Shown: positions 19,379 through 31,985, counted from the stretch's first letter. The stretch is DNA of 64,000 nucleotides from Ewingella sp. CoE-038-23 (GCF_040419245.1 NZ_JAZHOH010000001.1:4598832-4662831), one strand, 5' to 3'. Made by a program: numbers and translations. The notes: generated by a model from the letters alone, not told the origin.

Positions 19379-19411
19379 ATGCTGACGCCGCAAGTGCGTC
19401 AGAAAAGTGGA

Positions 19412-20212
<801 letters not shown>

Positions 20213-20312
20213 TTAAAATTTCTGCCAAACAAGCAGATTACCTGCCCAATAGTATAGAGAGGATCACAACTAAAGGCTTTGCTTTTTGTCATTAATTGCC
20301 GTTATCCAAGGC

Positions 20313-20912
20313 TTATGAAAGCGCGAGTTTTACCGGCTCTACGGCGAAGGTCAGCCCCTTCTCGCCGTTATCTGAAATCACGTAACGAATCGCGCCGACC
20401 TGCTGTTGGTAGAACTGCTGGCCTTTGCCTTTGTCGATCAGCGACGCCACTTTTGCCACGCTTTGCTCCACTGTCAGGGTACCGTCAAACTCGCGCATTA
20501 GGTTCGCCATGTAGCTGATAGCCAGCGTGCGCGCGGCTTTGGCCTCCGGCCCTTGGATGGGCAGGTAGGTGATTTGCAGGGTTTTGATTTTCCCGGTGCC
20601 TTTCTCCAATGCTGTAGAAGCATAGAGATTCTCATTAATCTTGCTGGCAGCGCGGGTCAGCAGGTCATTGCCGGTTTTGTCGGTAATGGCGCGGAATTCG
20701 CTGATCTGCTGACTCGGGTTGGCCGCGTTATATTTTTCGCGAAAGCTCACCAGCGTCATTTCGAAAGTCGGGGCGCCCGCCAGTAGATAAGGCGCTTTCG
20801 GCATCTCCTCGACGGTCTGGTGCTCGGCGGGTGGTTCCGCATTGGCCTGATTCAGCCCTGAAATCAGCAGCAGCGCGGGAAGCGCGAGGCGAAGAATGAA
20901 GTTTGCAGTCAT
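20313..20912 (-). CDS. yiiQ: DUF1454 family exported protein YiiQ
   Basis: A 199-residue protein with an N-terminal signal peptide (MTANFILRLALPALLLISG, then NQANA) and no later membrane helix, so probably periplasmic. It resembles the enterobacterial YiiQ family, found beside tpiA in E. coli. Recognisable segments include AKAARTLAISYMANLMREFD and a C-terminal GLTFAVEPVKLALS. Function unknown; I do not propose one. Confidence 0.85.
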   Translation of the reverse strand: MTANFILRLALPALLLISGLNQANAEPPAEHQTVEEMPKAPYLLAGAPTFEMTLVSFREKYNAANPSQQISEFRAITDKTGNDLLTRAASKINENLYASTALEKGTGKIKTLQITYLPIQGPEAKAARTLAISYMANLMREFDGTLTVEQSVAKVASLIDKGKGQQFYQQQVGAIRYVISDNGEKGLTFAVEPVKLALS

Positions 20913-21061
20913 AAGCCTGTTCTGTTTTGAAGCGATACCCGATTAGAGCGGGGATCAGGGGGCAATGTCAAAAGGAGTGCGTAAACATTGTCGGCATCTG
21001 GCCGGGCTGGGTTACACTTTGCGGCAGTTTTCTGACCCGACTTTGATGGAATGCTTCCCCG

Positions 21062-21481
21062 ATGACCCTGCAACACGCACTCTTTTCATTTAATGGCCGC
21101 ATGGGCCGCCGTGAGTTTTGGATTTGGATGGTCAGCTGGCTGGTGCTGATGGTGGCGGTGTTCACCTTTGCCGACAGACAGTGGATCGAAATCCAATCCG
21201 CCGCTTTTGCCGTGGTGGTTTTGCTGTGGCCCACCGCCGCGGTGATGGTGAAACGCCTGCACGACCGCAATAAATCGGCCTGGTGGGCACTGCTGTTTAT
21301 TCTGGCGTGGATGCTGGCGGCGGGGCATTGGGACATGATCCCGACGCTGTGGCAGTGGGTGGTCGGCAGGCTGCTTCCGGCGGTGATTTTCGTGATGCTG
21401 ATTATCGACTGCGGCGCCTTCGTGGGAACGCCGGGCACAAATCGCTTTGGCCCGGAAGCAGAGAGCGTCAGGTTCAAATAG
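21062..21481 (+). CDS. yiiR: DUF805 family inner-membrane protein YiiR
   Basis: A 139-residue protein with three or four hydrophobic helices. The start MTLQHALFSFNGRMGRREFWIW contains the FxGRxxRxxFW signature of the DUF805 family, and the VKRLHDRNKSAWW segment is also typical. Placed between yiiQ and fpr as in E. coli, where the family member is called yiiR. Function unknown. Confidence 0.85.
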   Translation: MTLQHALFSFNGRMGRREFWIWMVSWLVLMVAVFTFADRQWIEIQSAAFAVVVLLWPTAAVMVKRLHDRNKSAWWALLFILAWMLAAGHWDMIPTLWQWVVGRLLPAVIFVMLIIDCGAFVGTPGTNRFGPEAESVRFK

Positions 21482-21502
21482 CCTGCGGCTCTAATCTTGA
21501 TT

Positions 21503-22249
21503 TTACCAGTAATGCTCGCTGGTCATATGGCCCGGTTTGCGTTTCAAATGCTTACGCATTCCGCGGCTGTCTTTGAGGATTTGCTGGGTATCGCGCACCA
21601 TCTGCGGGTTGCCGCACAGCATAATATGGCTGTCTTCAGCATCCATTTTCAGCCCCACGGCGGCTTCCAGCGAACCATCTTCAATCAGCGCCGGTACGCG
21701 ACCTGTCAGCGATCCCGCCACTTCTTCACGGCTCACCACGGTCTGAATATGCAACTTGCCGTTATAGCGCTGCTGGAGCTGCTGCATCAGCGGCAGGTAG
21801 CTGAGGTCTTGCGAGAAGCGCGCGGCGTGCACCAGCACCATGTTCTTAAAGCGATCTAGGCCGATGCCTTCCTGCAAAATGGATAAGTACGGGCCAATGG
21901 CCGTGCCGGTCGCCAGCATCCACAGGGTGTCGCATTCTGGCACTTCATCAATGACGAAAAAGCCCGCAGCCTCTTTAGTGACCTGAATCTCGCTGCCAAT
22001 CTGCATGTCGTTCAGGCGAGGGCTGAGCTTGCCTTCCGGGACAGTCACCAGATAGAACTCAAGATTGGGATTGCTTGGCGCATTAACGTAGGAATAGGCG
22101 CGCTGGACGCGTTCACCGTCGATTTCTAACGACAGCTTAGCGAACTGGCCCGCGGTGAATGCATCAATGGGCGCACTCACCTGAATACTGAACAGGGCAT
22201 CTGTCCAGCGGTCGACTTTGGTGATGCTGCCTGTAACCCAATCAGCCAT
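21503..22249 (-). CDS. fpr: Ferredoxin/flavodoxin-NADP(+) reductase
   Basis: FAD enzyme that passes electrons from NADPH to flavodoxin or ferredoxin, supporting iron-sulfur repair and radical enzymes. The 248 residues show the FAD-binding RAYSYVNAP motif, the NADP-binding MLATGTAIGPYLS segment and the C-terminal ...EHYW ending with a terminal Trp as in E. coli Fpr. In E. coli the gene is induced by SoxS; I could not place a convincing site at a workable distance. Divergent from emrD. Confidence 0.96.
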   Translation of the reverse strand: MADWVTGSITKVDRWTDALFSIQVSAPIDAFTAGQFAKLSLEIDGERVQRAYSYVNAPSNPNLEFYLVTVPEGKLSPRLNDMQIGSEIQVTKEAAGFFVIDEVPECDTLWMLATGTAIGPYLSILQEGIGLDRFKNMVLVHAARFSQDLSYLPLMQQLQQRYNGKLHIQTVVSREEVAGSLTGRVPALIEDGSLEAAVGLKMDAEDSHIMLCGNPQMVRDTQQILKDSRGMRKHLKRKPGHMTSEHYW

Positions 22250-22565
22250 AAAAAAGTACTCCGTGTTAAGTCCATGGTGCAGCGCGTCGGCGCTTCATTT
22301 ACCTCGCTGATTTTATTTCACATTCACCGAATCCATTATCGATTAAATGTTATCAACCTGTTTACGACGGGTAAGAGATGCTCGCGTGTCGTACCGTTAT
22401 CTTTACGAAACTGGCACTAAAGCCCGCCACTGGCGTAAACAGAGTTTTCCGCCTGCCTCTCGCTTATTCCTACGGTTTTGTTAATTTATGCGCCGACTGC
22501 TTACCCCACCGAAACTGGCTCAATATGCTGGTATTCGGATGCCTTAATGGTTAATGAACTAGAAA
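22250..22565. other. Divergent intergenic region fpr / emrD
   Basis: 316 bases with no supported gene. A SoxS/MarA-box-like sequence at 22265-22283 lies too close to the fpr start to act in the usual way. No clear promoter for emrD was found. Confidence 0.4.
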
Positions 22566-23750
22566 ATGAAAAAACTGGAAAATATTCACCTGCTGGTGAT
22601 GTTGATTTTGCTGGTGGCCGTAGGGCAGATGGCGCAAACCATCTATGTGCCGAATATCGCGGATATGGCATCAAGCCTGGCCGTAAAACCGGGGGCGGTT
22701 CAGCGAGTGATGGCGGCCTATTTAATCGCTTACGGCTCGTCACAGCTCATCTACGGGCCGCTGTCGGATAAGATTGGGCGCAAGCCGGTGATCCTCACCG
22801 GGATGATGATTTTTCTGGTCGGCGCCGCCACCGCCATGATGGCGCAGAGCCTGACGATTTTAATTATTGGTAGCGCCGTGCAGGGTATGGGCACCGGCGT
22901 GGCGGGCGTGATGGCGCGCACCATGCCGCGCGATTTATACAGCGGTGGCGCGTTACGTCAGGCCAACAGCCTATTAAACATGGGGATTTTGGTCAGCCCG
23001 CTGGTCGCGCCAATCATTGGCGGCGCGCTGGCGGCGTGGCTGGGCTGGCGCGCCAGTTTTGGTTTCCTGTTATTGCTGTGCGCCGGCGTGGCGTTTTCCA
23101 TGTATCGCTGGCTGCCAGAGACGCGCCCGGTTAACGATGAGCCGCGCGGTATGCTGAGCAGCCTTCACCTGCTACTGGCGGACGGCAACTTCAGCCGCTA
23201 TCTCGTGATGCTGGTGGGGGCTTTGGCGGGCGTGGCGGTGTTTGAAGCCAGCTGCGGGGTGCTGATGGGCGGCGTGTTGAAGCTCAGCGCGATGACCGTC
23301 AGCCTGTTGTTTATTCTGCCTATTCCGGCGGCCTTCTTCGGCGCGTGGTATGCCGGGCGGGCGGAGAAGAGCTTCAACCAGCTGATGTGGCACTCGGTGA
23401 TCAGCTGCCTGCTGGCGGGCGTGCTGATGTGGATCCCTGGCTGGCTGGGCGTGATGAACATCTGGACGCTGATTGTTCCGGCGTCGCTGTTCTTCTTCGG
23501 CGCGGGGATGCTGTTCCCGCTGGCGACCACCGGCGCGATGGAGCCTTTCCCCTATCTCGCTGGCGCGGCCGGGGCCTTGGTGGGCGGCATTCAGAATATC
23601 GGTTCCGGGCTGGTGGCGTGGATGTCAGCCATGCTGCCGCAAACCGGGCAGTTCAGCCTTGGCCTGCTAATGTTCGCCATGGCGCTGCTGATTCTGCTCT
23701 GCTGGTGGCCAATGGCCAATCGCCAGCAGGAGCAGGGGCATACCATCTAA
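22566..23750 (+). CDS. emrD: Multidrug efflux MFS transporter EmrD
   Basis: Proton-driven drug/H+ antiporter of the major facilitator superfamily, 12 predicted membrane helices in 394 residues. Close to E. coli EmrD along its length: VAVGQMAQTIYVPNIADMA in helix 1, the loop 2-3 motif GPLSDKIGRKPV, the GMGTGVAGVMARTMPRDLY segment and FGAGMLFPLATTGAMEPFP. The ATG at 22566 lacks a strong ribosome site (AACTAGAAA), so expression may be low. Located between fpr and glpX, unlike E. coli. Confidence 0.93.
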   Translation: MKKLENIHLLVMLILLVAVGQMAQTIYVPNIADMASSLAVKPGAVQRVMAAYLIAYGSSQLIYGPLSDKIGRKPVILTGMMIFLVGAATAMMAQSLTILIIGSAVQGMGTGVAGVMARTMPRDLYSGGALRQANSLLNMGILVSPLVAPIIGGALAAWLGWRASFGFLLLLCAGVAFSMYRWLPETRPVNDEPRGMLSSLHLLLADGNFSRYLVMLVGALAGVAVFEASCGVLMGGVLKLSAMTVSLLFILPIPAAFFGAWYAGRAEKSFNQLMWHSVISCLLAGVLMWIPGWLGVMNIWTLIVPASLFFFGAGMLFPLATTGAMEPFPYLAGAAGALVGGIQNIGSGLVAWMSAMLPQTGQFSLGLLMFAMALLILLCWWPMANRQQEQGHTI

Positions 23751-23764
23751 CTCAGCGCGCGAAA

Positions 23765-23797
23765 CATAAAAAAAGCAGAGCTATGGCTCTGCTTTTT
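23765..23797. terminator. Bidirectional terminator between emrD and glpX
   Basis: AGCAGAGC-TATG-GCTCTGCT stem with A-run upstream and TTTTT downstream, between convergent genes. Confidence 0.9.
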
Positions 23798-23828
23798 GCT
23801 TGTATGGCCGCGTTAAACCCATCAATTA

Positions 23829-24839
23829 TTAGATGATGAACTCGTGCAGAGCAGCATCTTTGCGGTCAAGGAAGTGGGTAGAGCGAATGCGGCGAATGGT
23901 GCGCGATTTGCCGCGGATCAGCAGGGTTTCGGTGGTCGCCATGTTGCCTTTGCGGCTAATGCCTTCCAGCAGGTCGCCCTTGGTGATGCCGGTTGCCGAG
24001 AAAATCACGTTGTCGTTGCGCGCCATGTCGTCGAGTTGCAACACCTTACCGGCCTCAATACCCATCGCCTTACAGCGCACCAGCTCTTCTTCGCCAATGC
24101 GGCGGTTTTCTGGGGTGTCGCCTTTCACATCGTGACGCGCCAGCAGGCGGCCCTGCATATCGCCGTCCAGCGCGCGGATCACCGCCGCCGAAATCACCCC
24201 TTCCGGCGCGCCGCCGATGCCATACAGCACATCAACTTCGCTCTCCGGCATACAGGTCAGAATGGTTGCGGCGACGTCGCCGTCGGGGAAGGCAAACACG
24301 CGCACGCCGGATTGCAGCATGGCGCGAATAGCCTCGTCGTGGCGCGGTTTGGCCAGGGTCGCCACGGTCAGTTCGCTCAGTGGTTTACCCAAGGCTTTGG
24401 CGATATTTTGCAGATTTTCCGCCAGCGTCAGGTCTAAATTAATCGCGCCTTTAGCGCCGGGGCCGACGGCGATTTTTTCCATGTACATGTCAGGGGCGTT
24501 GAGGAAGGAGCCTTTGTCACCGACGGCCAGCACGGCCAGCGCGTTGGACTGGCCCATGGCGGTCATGCGCGTGCCTTCGATGGGGTCAACAGCGATATCC
24601 ACCGCGTCGCCCTTGCCCGTGCCAACCTGCTCGCCGATGTAGAGCATCGGCGCTTCGTCAATCTCACCTTCGCCAATGACGATTTGCCCGTCGATGTCGA
24701 CCTTATTCAGCATAATGCGCATTGCCTGCACGGCGGCGTTGTCGGCGAGATTTTTGTCGCCACGGCCGAGCCATTTGTAGCCAGCCAGCGCGGCGGCTTC
24801 GGTGACGCGGGAGAACTCGATAGCTAATTCACGTTTCAT
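23829..24839 (-). CDS. glpX: Fructose-1,6-bisphosphatase class II
   Basis: Hydrolyses fructose 1,6-bisphosphate, Mn-dependent, in gluconeogenesis. From the ATG of MKRELAIEFSRVTEAAALAG it has 336 residues, exactly the E. coli length; a reading 31 codons longer is not supported. Metal and phosphate-site segments GEGEIDEAPML, DPIEGTRM and the GIGGAPEGV loop are visible. Third gene after glpF-glpK on the minus strand, but a strong terminator stands between glpK and glpX, so the E. coli-type glpFKX cotranscript is probably incomplete here. Confidence 0.96.
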   Translation of the reverse strand: MKRELAIEFSRVTEAAALAGYKWLGRGDKNLADNAAVQAMRIMLNKVDIDGQIVIGEGEIDEAPMLYIGEQVGTGKGDAVDIAVDPIEGTRMTAMGQSNALAVLAVGDKGSFLNAPDMYMEKIAVGPGAKGAINLDLTLAENLQNIAKALGKPLSELTVATLAKPRHDEAIRAMLQSGVRVFAFPDGDVAATILTCMPESEVDVLYGIGGAPEGVISAAVIRALDGDMQGRLLARHDVKGDTPENRRIGEEELVRCKAMGIEAGKVLQLDDMARNDNVIFSATGITKGDLLEGISRKGNMATTETLLIRGKSRTIRRIRSTHFLDRKDAALHEFII

Positions 24840-24936
24840 GGATAAACCCATTCGAAGAAAAATAAGGTGGGTGAGGCAAATGCTCATCGCTGGGGCGGAT
24901 TTTAGCATAGGGGCAGGGCAGAAAAAGCGCATAAAA

Positions 24937-24959
24937 AAACTCCCCGTTAAGGGGAGTTT
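24937..24959 (-). terminator. Intrinsic terminator between glpK and glpX
   Basis: On the minus strand AAACTCCCC-TTAAC-GGGGAGTTT is followed by a run of Ts (TTTTTTTATG). Forty-eight bases after glpK. Confidence 0.85.
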
Positions 24960-25007
24960 GCTTGGAGCTGATGATGGCGGGTTCCGCGAGAACCCGACCG
25001 GACGCGA

Positions 25008-27427
<2,420 letters not shown>

Positions 27428-27538
27428 AGTCGGATCCTATAAAGGATAATGTTAAGGGTTAGTTATAATTTTTCTTACTAGACGTACGTGAACGTAATCG
27501 GAATAAGACATTCATCAGTAAATGAGAATGTAATGTGA

Positions 27539-27558
27539 ATTTATCGTTAACGAGCATA
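27539..27558 (-). promoter_or_regulatory. GlpR operator before glpF
   Basis: TATGCTCGTTAACGATAAAT (minus strand) fits the 20-base GlpR consensus with TCG/CGA half sites around TTAA. A second weaker copy follows at about 27557-27577. Placed 112 bases before glpF. Confidence 0.7.
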
Positions 27559-27583
27559 AACGAGAAATAGCGAAATCAAATTT

Positions 27584-27599
27584 TGTGTGTTGTGTCATA
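27584..27599 (-). promoter_or_regulatory. CRP-like site before glpF
   Basis: TGTGT-N6-TCATA (plus-strand reading) is close to the palindromic CRP consensus TGTGA-N6-TCACA, next to the GlpR operator as expected for a catabolite-controlled glycerol operon. Confidence 0.6.
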
Positions 27600-28049
27600 A
27601 AAATGAGCGATTTCGAATGCCAGACTGGTTAGACCAACCGCAAAAAGCGGTTTTTGGCGCGCGTTTGACCCGCGTTTATCCCTATTTCTTCCCTGATTGC
27701 GTCCCTAACGCGCACAAGGTCATTCGGATGCCTTCCGCTCGTCAAACCCCTTGTTAGACTGACTTTAGGCGAAATTGCTGGCGTGATCCTTCGACTCGTC
27801 TCGCTTTTTAAGCATTTGCTGATAGTTTTGTCGTTAAAATTGCAACAGACTGCGTGTAGGGCAGGGTTGTTGCTAGACAGGGCAGTACTGGCTACATACA
27901 ATCGTATTTCAAGACATCCGCAGATTTGACGGCGTTTCCTTCCCGAAATATCAATAAAATCTGCGTGGTGCGAGAATTCAGAGTCGTGTCCGGACGATGC
28001 GACAGAACTTACCAGATGTACGCCTTGCGAACATGAAGAGGACCGAAGA
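27600..28049. other. Long gene-free stretch before zapB with structured repeats
   Basis: 450 bases with no supported gene. Structures seen: AACCGC-AAAAA-GCGGTT followed by TTT (27634-27655), a terminator-like hairpin on the plus strand; a 9-bp inverted repeat CGCAGATTT/AAATCTGCG (27919-27927 and 27957-27965); and a GTCCGGAC palindrome around 27988-28000. The zapB ribosome site AGAGGACC lies just before the start. The 5' end of the zapB transcript is not evident. Confidence 0.5.
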
Positions 28050-28289
28050 ATGTCATTTGAAGTATTTGAGAAATTAGAAGCGAAAGTTCAGCAAGCGATT
28101 GATACCATTACTTTATTGCAAATGGAAATCGAAGAACTGAAAGAACAGAACAACAACCTGTCTCAGGAAGTTCAGCAAGCCAGCGGCAACCATGAGTCAC
28201 TGGTGCGTGAAAACGCGCAGCTGAAAGAAGAACAACACGTGTGGCAAGATCGTCTGCGCGCACTGTTAGGGAAAATGGAAGAAGTCTGA
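28050..28289 (+). CDS. zapB: Cell division protein ZapB
   Basis: Small cytoplasmic coiled-coil protein that links Z-ring component ZapA to MatP. All 79 residues read as a continuous heptad-rich coiled coil, starting [20 protein letters not shown] and ending [11 protein letters not shown], matching E. coli ZapB. It stands alone between glpF (divergent) and rraA (convergent) and is followed by a strong bidirectional terminator. Confidence 0.96.
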   Translation: MSFEVFEKLEAKVQQAIDTITLLQMEIEELKEQNNNLSQEVQQASGNHESLVRENAQLKEEQHVWQDRLRALLGKMEEV

Positions 28290-28320
28290 TCCAGCCTTCT
28301 TTGCATAACTTGCTCCCATA

Positions 28321-28347
28321 AAAAAAGCCCGCGCTGCGGGCTTTTTT
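28321..28347. terminator. Bidirectional terminator between zapB and rraA
   Basis: AAAAAAGCCCGC-GCT-GCGGGCTTTTTT, a perfect 12-bp inverted repeat with A/T flanks between convergent genes. Confidence 0.95.
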
Positions 28348-28374
28348 ATTGCAGAAGCATCTGCGTTTAGGGAA

Positions 28375-28860
28375 TCACTCGAGGTCGAGTGCATCCTCTG
28401 ACAGGATGATGCCGGTGTTATCAGCATACAAATGGTCACCGGTGAAGAAGGTTACACCGCCGAAGTTGACGCGGATATCACTCTCACCAATGCCTTCGCT
28501 TGCTGCGCCAGCAGGGATAGCGGCCATCGCCTGAATGCCGATGTCCAAGTCCTGCAAGTCATCCACCTGACGCACCGCGCCGTAAATCAGGATGCCTTCC
28601 CACTGGTTTTCCAGTGCCAGCGTTGCGAGGTCGGCGTCGAGCAGAGCACGGCGAACCGAGCCACCGCCATCAACCACTAACACGCGGCCTAAACCGTTTT
28701 GCTCCAACAGATCATAAAGCAAGCCATTGTCTTCAAAGCACTTCACCGTGGTGATCTGCCCGCCAAATGAAGTACGTCCGCCAAAGTTGGAGAACAAGGG
28801 TTCAACGACATTCACTTCTTCGTGATAGATGTCGCATAGTTCGGAAGTATCGTATTTCAT
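28375..28860 (-). CDS. rraA: Regulator of RNase E activity A
   Basis: Trimeric protein that binds and inhibits RNase E and thereby alters mRNA decay. The 161 residues match E. coli Rra[22 protein letters not shown] at the N-terminus, [11 protein letters not shown], and the [16 protein letters not shown] cavity segment shared with the related aldolase fold. Follows menA on the minus strand as in E. coli. Confidence 0.96.
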   Translation of the reverse strand: MKYDTSELCDIYHEEVNVVEPLFSNFGGRTSFGGQITTVKCFEDNGLLYDLLEQNGLGRVLVVDGGGSVRRALLDADLATLALENQWEGILIYGAVRQVDDLQDLDIGIQAMAAIPAGAASEGIGESDIRVNFGGVTFFTGDHLYADNTGIILSEDALDLE

Positions 28861-28969
28861 AGGATTTCATCTGGTTGCTGCATGAATGTGCAGTATATCC
28901 CTTTCTGAAGGCTGTTGGCAAAAGCATCAATTGTTAAATTTCGCTTTCAGCCAGACTTAGCTTGGATTG

Positions 28970-29896
28970 CTAATTGAGTAACAGGCCGACGGCAAACAAC
29001 ACGTTAGTCAATAAAGCGACCTTCACCATGTTCTCCAACAGGGGACGGATACCCTCAGCAGTGGGTTCGCGCATCACCGTGAGGACGTGTTTAGCCAGCA
29101 GCGGCAGCGCCAGGATAAAGAGCCAACCGAAGCCGTTGTGCAAGTGCAGTAGGGCAAACAACGCCAGACAGAGCACGGCACCGCTAATGATCAATGCGTG
29201 ATAGCGACGGGCATTTTTCGGCCCAAGGCGCACGGCCAGCGTGTTTTTGCCGTTGGCGCTGTCAGTTTCGATATCGCGCAAATTATTGATATTCAGGACG
29301 GCGGTGGCTAATAAGCCAGTCGCCGTGGCGGGCAGCATAACAACCCAATCAAAATACCCGGCCTGCAAGTAGAAGGTGCCCGCTACGCTTATCCAGCCGA
29401 AGAACACTAAGACGGAAATGTCGCCGAGGCCCATATAGCCGTAAGGGCGCGTGCCGACGGTGTAAGTGATAGCCGCGCCAATCGACAGCGAACCGAGGAT
29501 CAGGAAGCCGACCACGTCGCTGGGTTTCTGGCAGGCGACGGCAATCAGCGCGATACCCGACAGCACGGCTAACACCACGGTCAGGATAATGGCGCGCTTC
29601 ATCTGGCTGGCGTTGATTAAACCTTTTTGCATGCCGCGCAGTGGCCCGATGCGGTCCGGCGTATCACTGCCTTTTTCAGCATCGCCATAGTCATTGGCGA
29701 GATTGGACAGAATTTGCAGCAGCCCGGCCGTGAGCAGCGCGAGGAGCGCCGTTAACGGGTGAAACACGCCTTGCAGGCTGGCGACAGCGGAACCCATCAC
29801 TATGGAGGCGAAGGCCAGAGGCAGCGTTCGCAGGCGGAGACTTTCCAGCCAGGCTTTGGTCGGCGATGTCGTATTGCAGGGGGTTATCATGCTCAT
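28970..29896 (-). CDS. menA: 1,4-dihydroxy-2-naphthoate polyprenyltransferase
   Basis: Attaches the octaprenyl chain to dihydroxynaphthoate to make demethylmenaquinol, in the inner membrane. From the ATG of MSMITPCN it has 308 residues, the E. coli length. UbiA-family prenyl-diphosphate motifs NDYGDAEKGSDTPDR and NINNLRDIETD (two Asp-rich regions) and about eight membrane helices are visible. The adjacent ATG at 29890 is also possible. A terminator stands between hslU and menA, so it likely has its own promoter. Confidence 0.95.
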   Translation of the reverse strand: MSMITPCNTTSPTKAWLESLRLRTLPLAFASIVMGSAVASLQGVFHPLTALLALLTAGLLQILSNLANDYGDAEKGSDTPDRIGPLRGMQKGLINASQMKRAIILTVVLAVLSGIALIAVACQKPSDVVGFLILGSLSIGAAITYTVGTRPYGYMGLGDISVLVFFGWISVAGTFYLQAGYFDWVVMLPATATGLLATAVLNINNLRDIETDSANGKNTLAVRLGPKNARRYHALIISGAVLCLALFALLHLHNGFGWLFILALPLLAKHVLTVMREPTAEGIRPLLENMVKVALLTNVLFAVGLLLN

Positions 29897-29934
29897 ATTT
29901 TTTTCGCTCAATAAACTGATGTTTCGCCCAGAAA

Positions 29935-29960
29935 TAAAAAGGGAGGCATAAACGCCTCCC
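29935..29960 (-). terminator. Intrinsic terminator after hslU
   Basis: Minus strand: GGGAGGC-GTTTAT-GCCTCCC followed by TTTTTATTTC, 31 bases after the hslU stop. Confidence 0.85.
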
Positions 29961-29990
29961 AATGGATAACTTTCGAAACGTATGAGCGAA

Positions 29991-31325
29991 TTATAAGATG
30001 AAACGGCTCAGATCTTCATCAGCAACCAGCTGATCAAGATGGCTACGAACATAATCTGCATCAATGTTTATGGAGATACCGTTACTTTCGCTCGCGTCGT
30101 AAGAGATATCTTCCATTAAACGCTCCAACACGGTGTGCAGTCGACGCGCACCGATGTTCTCTGTGGTTTCGTTAACTTGCCATGCCGCTTCGGCGATACG
30201 ACGGATACCGTCAGCAGTAAAATCAACGGTCACGCCTTCGGTTGCCATCAAGGCTTTGTACTGGTGAGTCAGCGACGCACTTGGCTCAGTCAGGATGCGT
30301 TCGAAGTCTTCCGTCGACAGAGCTTGCAGCTCGACGCGGATCGGCAGACGACCCTGCAATTCAGGGATCAGGTCTGACGGGCTGGCAGTCTGGAAAGCGC
30401 CGGAAGCGATAAACAGAATATGGTCAGTTTTCACCATGCCGTGCTTGGTCGAAATGGTGCAGCCTTCAACCAGTGGCAGCAGGTCACGCTGCACGCCTTC
30501 GCGGGAAACGTCAGGGCCGGAGCTTTGACCGCCGCGTTTACAGATTTTGTCGATTTCGTCGATGAACACGATGCCGTGCTGCTCAACGGCTTCGATAGCC
30601 TGCTCTTTCAACTCTTCCGGGTTAACCAGCTTGGCGGCTTCTTCTTCGATCAACAGCTTGTACGCTTCTTTGATCTTCATTTTGCGCGGTTTCTGCTTCT
30701 GCCCGGCCATGTTTTGGAACATAGACTGCAGCTGGCTGGTCATCTCTTCCATGCCCGGAGGGGACATGATTTCGACGCCCATTGGCGCGGCGGCGACATT
30801 GATTTCGATCTCTTTGTCGTCGAGTTGGCCTTCACGCAGCTTTTTGCGGAAAGACTGGCGTGCCGCAGAAGGTTCCTGCGTTTCGTCGGCCTGGCCCCAG
30901 TTGTTTTTCGCCGGTGGAATAAGCACGTCGAGAATGCGCTCTTCGGCCAGTTCTTCGGCGCGATAGCGGTTTTTCTCGATGGACTGCATTCGCACCATCT
31001 TCACCGCAGAGTCGGTTAAGTCGCGAATAATAGAGTCGACTTCTTTACCCACGTAGCCCACTTCGGTGAACTTGGTGGCTTCGACTTTGATGAACGGCGC
31101 GTTAGCGAGCTTCGCCAGACGACGAGCGATTTCGGTTTTACCGACACCGGTCGGGCCGATCATCAGAATGTTTTTTGGAGTGACTTCGTGACGCAGCGTC
31201 TCTTCAAGCTGCATACGGCGCCAGCGGTTACGCAGTGCAATGGCGACGGCGCGCTTTGCTTTGTCCTGCCCAATGATGTAGCTGTCGAGTTCGCTGACTA
31301 TCTCGCGCGGGGTCATTTCAGACAT
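29991..31325 (-). CDS. hslU: ATP-dependent protease ATPase subunit HslU
   Basis: Hexameric AAA+ unfoldase that feeds substrates to the HslV peptidase. The 444 residues have the substrate-gripping loop region, Walker [14 protein letters not shown], Walker [11 protein letters not shown], the I domain (about residues 110-245), and end in ...EDLSRFIL, the C-terminal tail that docks into HslV. It lies 11 bases after hslV in the heat-shock operon hslVU. Confidence 0.98.
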   Translation of the reverse strand: MSEMTPREIVSELDSYIIGQDKAKRAVAIALRNRWRRMQLEETLRHEVTPKNILMIGPTGVGKTEIARRLAKLANAPFIKVEATKFTEVGYVGKEVDSIIRDLTDSAVKMVRMQSIEKNRYRAEELAEERILDVLIPPAKNNWGQADETQEPSAARQSFRKKLREGQLDDKEIEINVAAAPMGVEIMSPPGMEEMTSQLQSMFQNMAGQKQKPRKMKIKEAYKLLIEEEAAKLVNPEELKEQAIEAVEQHGIVFIDEIDKICKRGGQSSGPDVSREGVQRDLLPLVEGCTISTKHGMVKTDHILFIASGAFQTASPSDLIPELQGRLPIRVELQALSTEDFERILTEPSASLTHQYKALMATEGVTVDFTADGIRRIAEAAWQVNETTENIGARRLHTVLERLMEDISYDASESNGISINIDADYVRSHLDQLVADEDLSRFIL

Positions 31326-31336
31326 GTTTTCGATCC

Positions 31337-31867
31337 TTACGCTTTAGAAGACAATTCTTCGATGGTGTGGAATTGGTTGGTGTAAATACAGATATCCCCG
31401 GCAATGCTCAGCGACTTCTCAACGATGTCACGAGCGCTCAGTTCTGTATTTTCCAGCAACGCGCGAGCAGAAGCCTGAGCGTAAGGACCACCGGAGCCGA
31501 TAGCAATCAGGTCATTCTCAGGCTGAATCACGTCGCCGTTGCCGCTAATGATTAGCGAGGCATTTTCGTCAGCGACGGCCAGCAGCGCTTCAAGGCGGCG
31601 CAGCATACGGTCAGTACGCCAGTCTTTCGCCAGTTCTACGGCGGCTTTGACCAGATGGCCCTGGTGCATTTCCAGTTTGCGTTCGAACAGCTCAAACAGC
31701 GTGAAGGCGTCAGCCGTACCGCCCGCAAAGCCTGCGATCACTTTGTCGTTATACAGGCGACGCACTTTCTTCACGTTGCCCTTCATCACGGTATTTCCCA
31801 ATGTGGCTTGACCATCACCACCAATAACGACCTGGCCGTTGCGGCGTACACTTACAATTGTTGTCAC
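31337..31867 (-). CDS. hslV: ATP-dependent protease peptidase subunit HslV
   Basis: Proteasome-beta-like threonine protease of 176 residues. The N-terminus MTTIVSVRR exposes Thr2 as nucleophile after Met removal; the GDGQATLGN and [21 protein letters not shown] segments are family hallmarks. Upstream are a sigma-32-type promoter and a leader stem-loop. Confidence 0.98.
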   Translation of the reverse strand: MTTIVSVRRNGQVVIGGDGQATLGNTVMKGNVKKVRRLYNDKVIAGFAGGTADAFTLFELFERKLEMHQGHLVKAAVELAKDWRTDRMLRRLEALLAVADENASLIISGNGDVIQPENDLIAIGSGGPYAQASARALLENTELSARDIVEKSLSIAGDICIYTNQFHTIEELSSKA

Positions 31868-31904
31868 GAGCAGTTCCTCGTTGCAGACGGAAAAGATCCC
31901 CGCA

Positions 31905-31936
31905 CTCTTGTGTTACACATCAGTGTCACACAAGAG
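31905..31936 (-). promoter_or_regulatory. Stem-loop in the hslVU 5' untranslated region
   Basis: CTCTTGTGT pairs with ACACAAGAG (9 bp) around a 14-base loop that itself contains a GTGTAAC-like partial repeat. A leader stem-loop that stabilises the mRNA has been described for E. coli hslVU; the position here fits that element. Confidence 0.65.
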
Positions 31937-31957
31937 CACGAGGCATATTGAAGTTAT

Positions 31958-31985
31958 AGATTGGGGAGGAAAATAGGTTTTCAAC
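31958..31985 (-). promoter_or_regulatory. Sigma-32 promoter of hslVU
   Basis: Minus strand: GTTGAAAA, about 12 bases, then CCCCAATCT, close to the heat-shock consensus CTTGAAA ... CCCCATNT. The -35 element overlaps the last codons of ftsN. Confidence 0.75.

Noticed and set aside
22265..22283. SoxS/MarA-box-like sequence before fpr
   Set aside because: It matches the consensus well (GCTGCAC ... ACTTAAC) but lies only 15 bases from the fpr start, too close for an upstream activator site.
27629..27901. 90-codon minus-strand frame between glpF and zapB
   Set aside because: No ribosome site and an unlikely composition; probably chance in a non-coding region.
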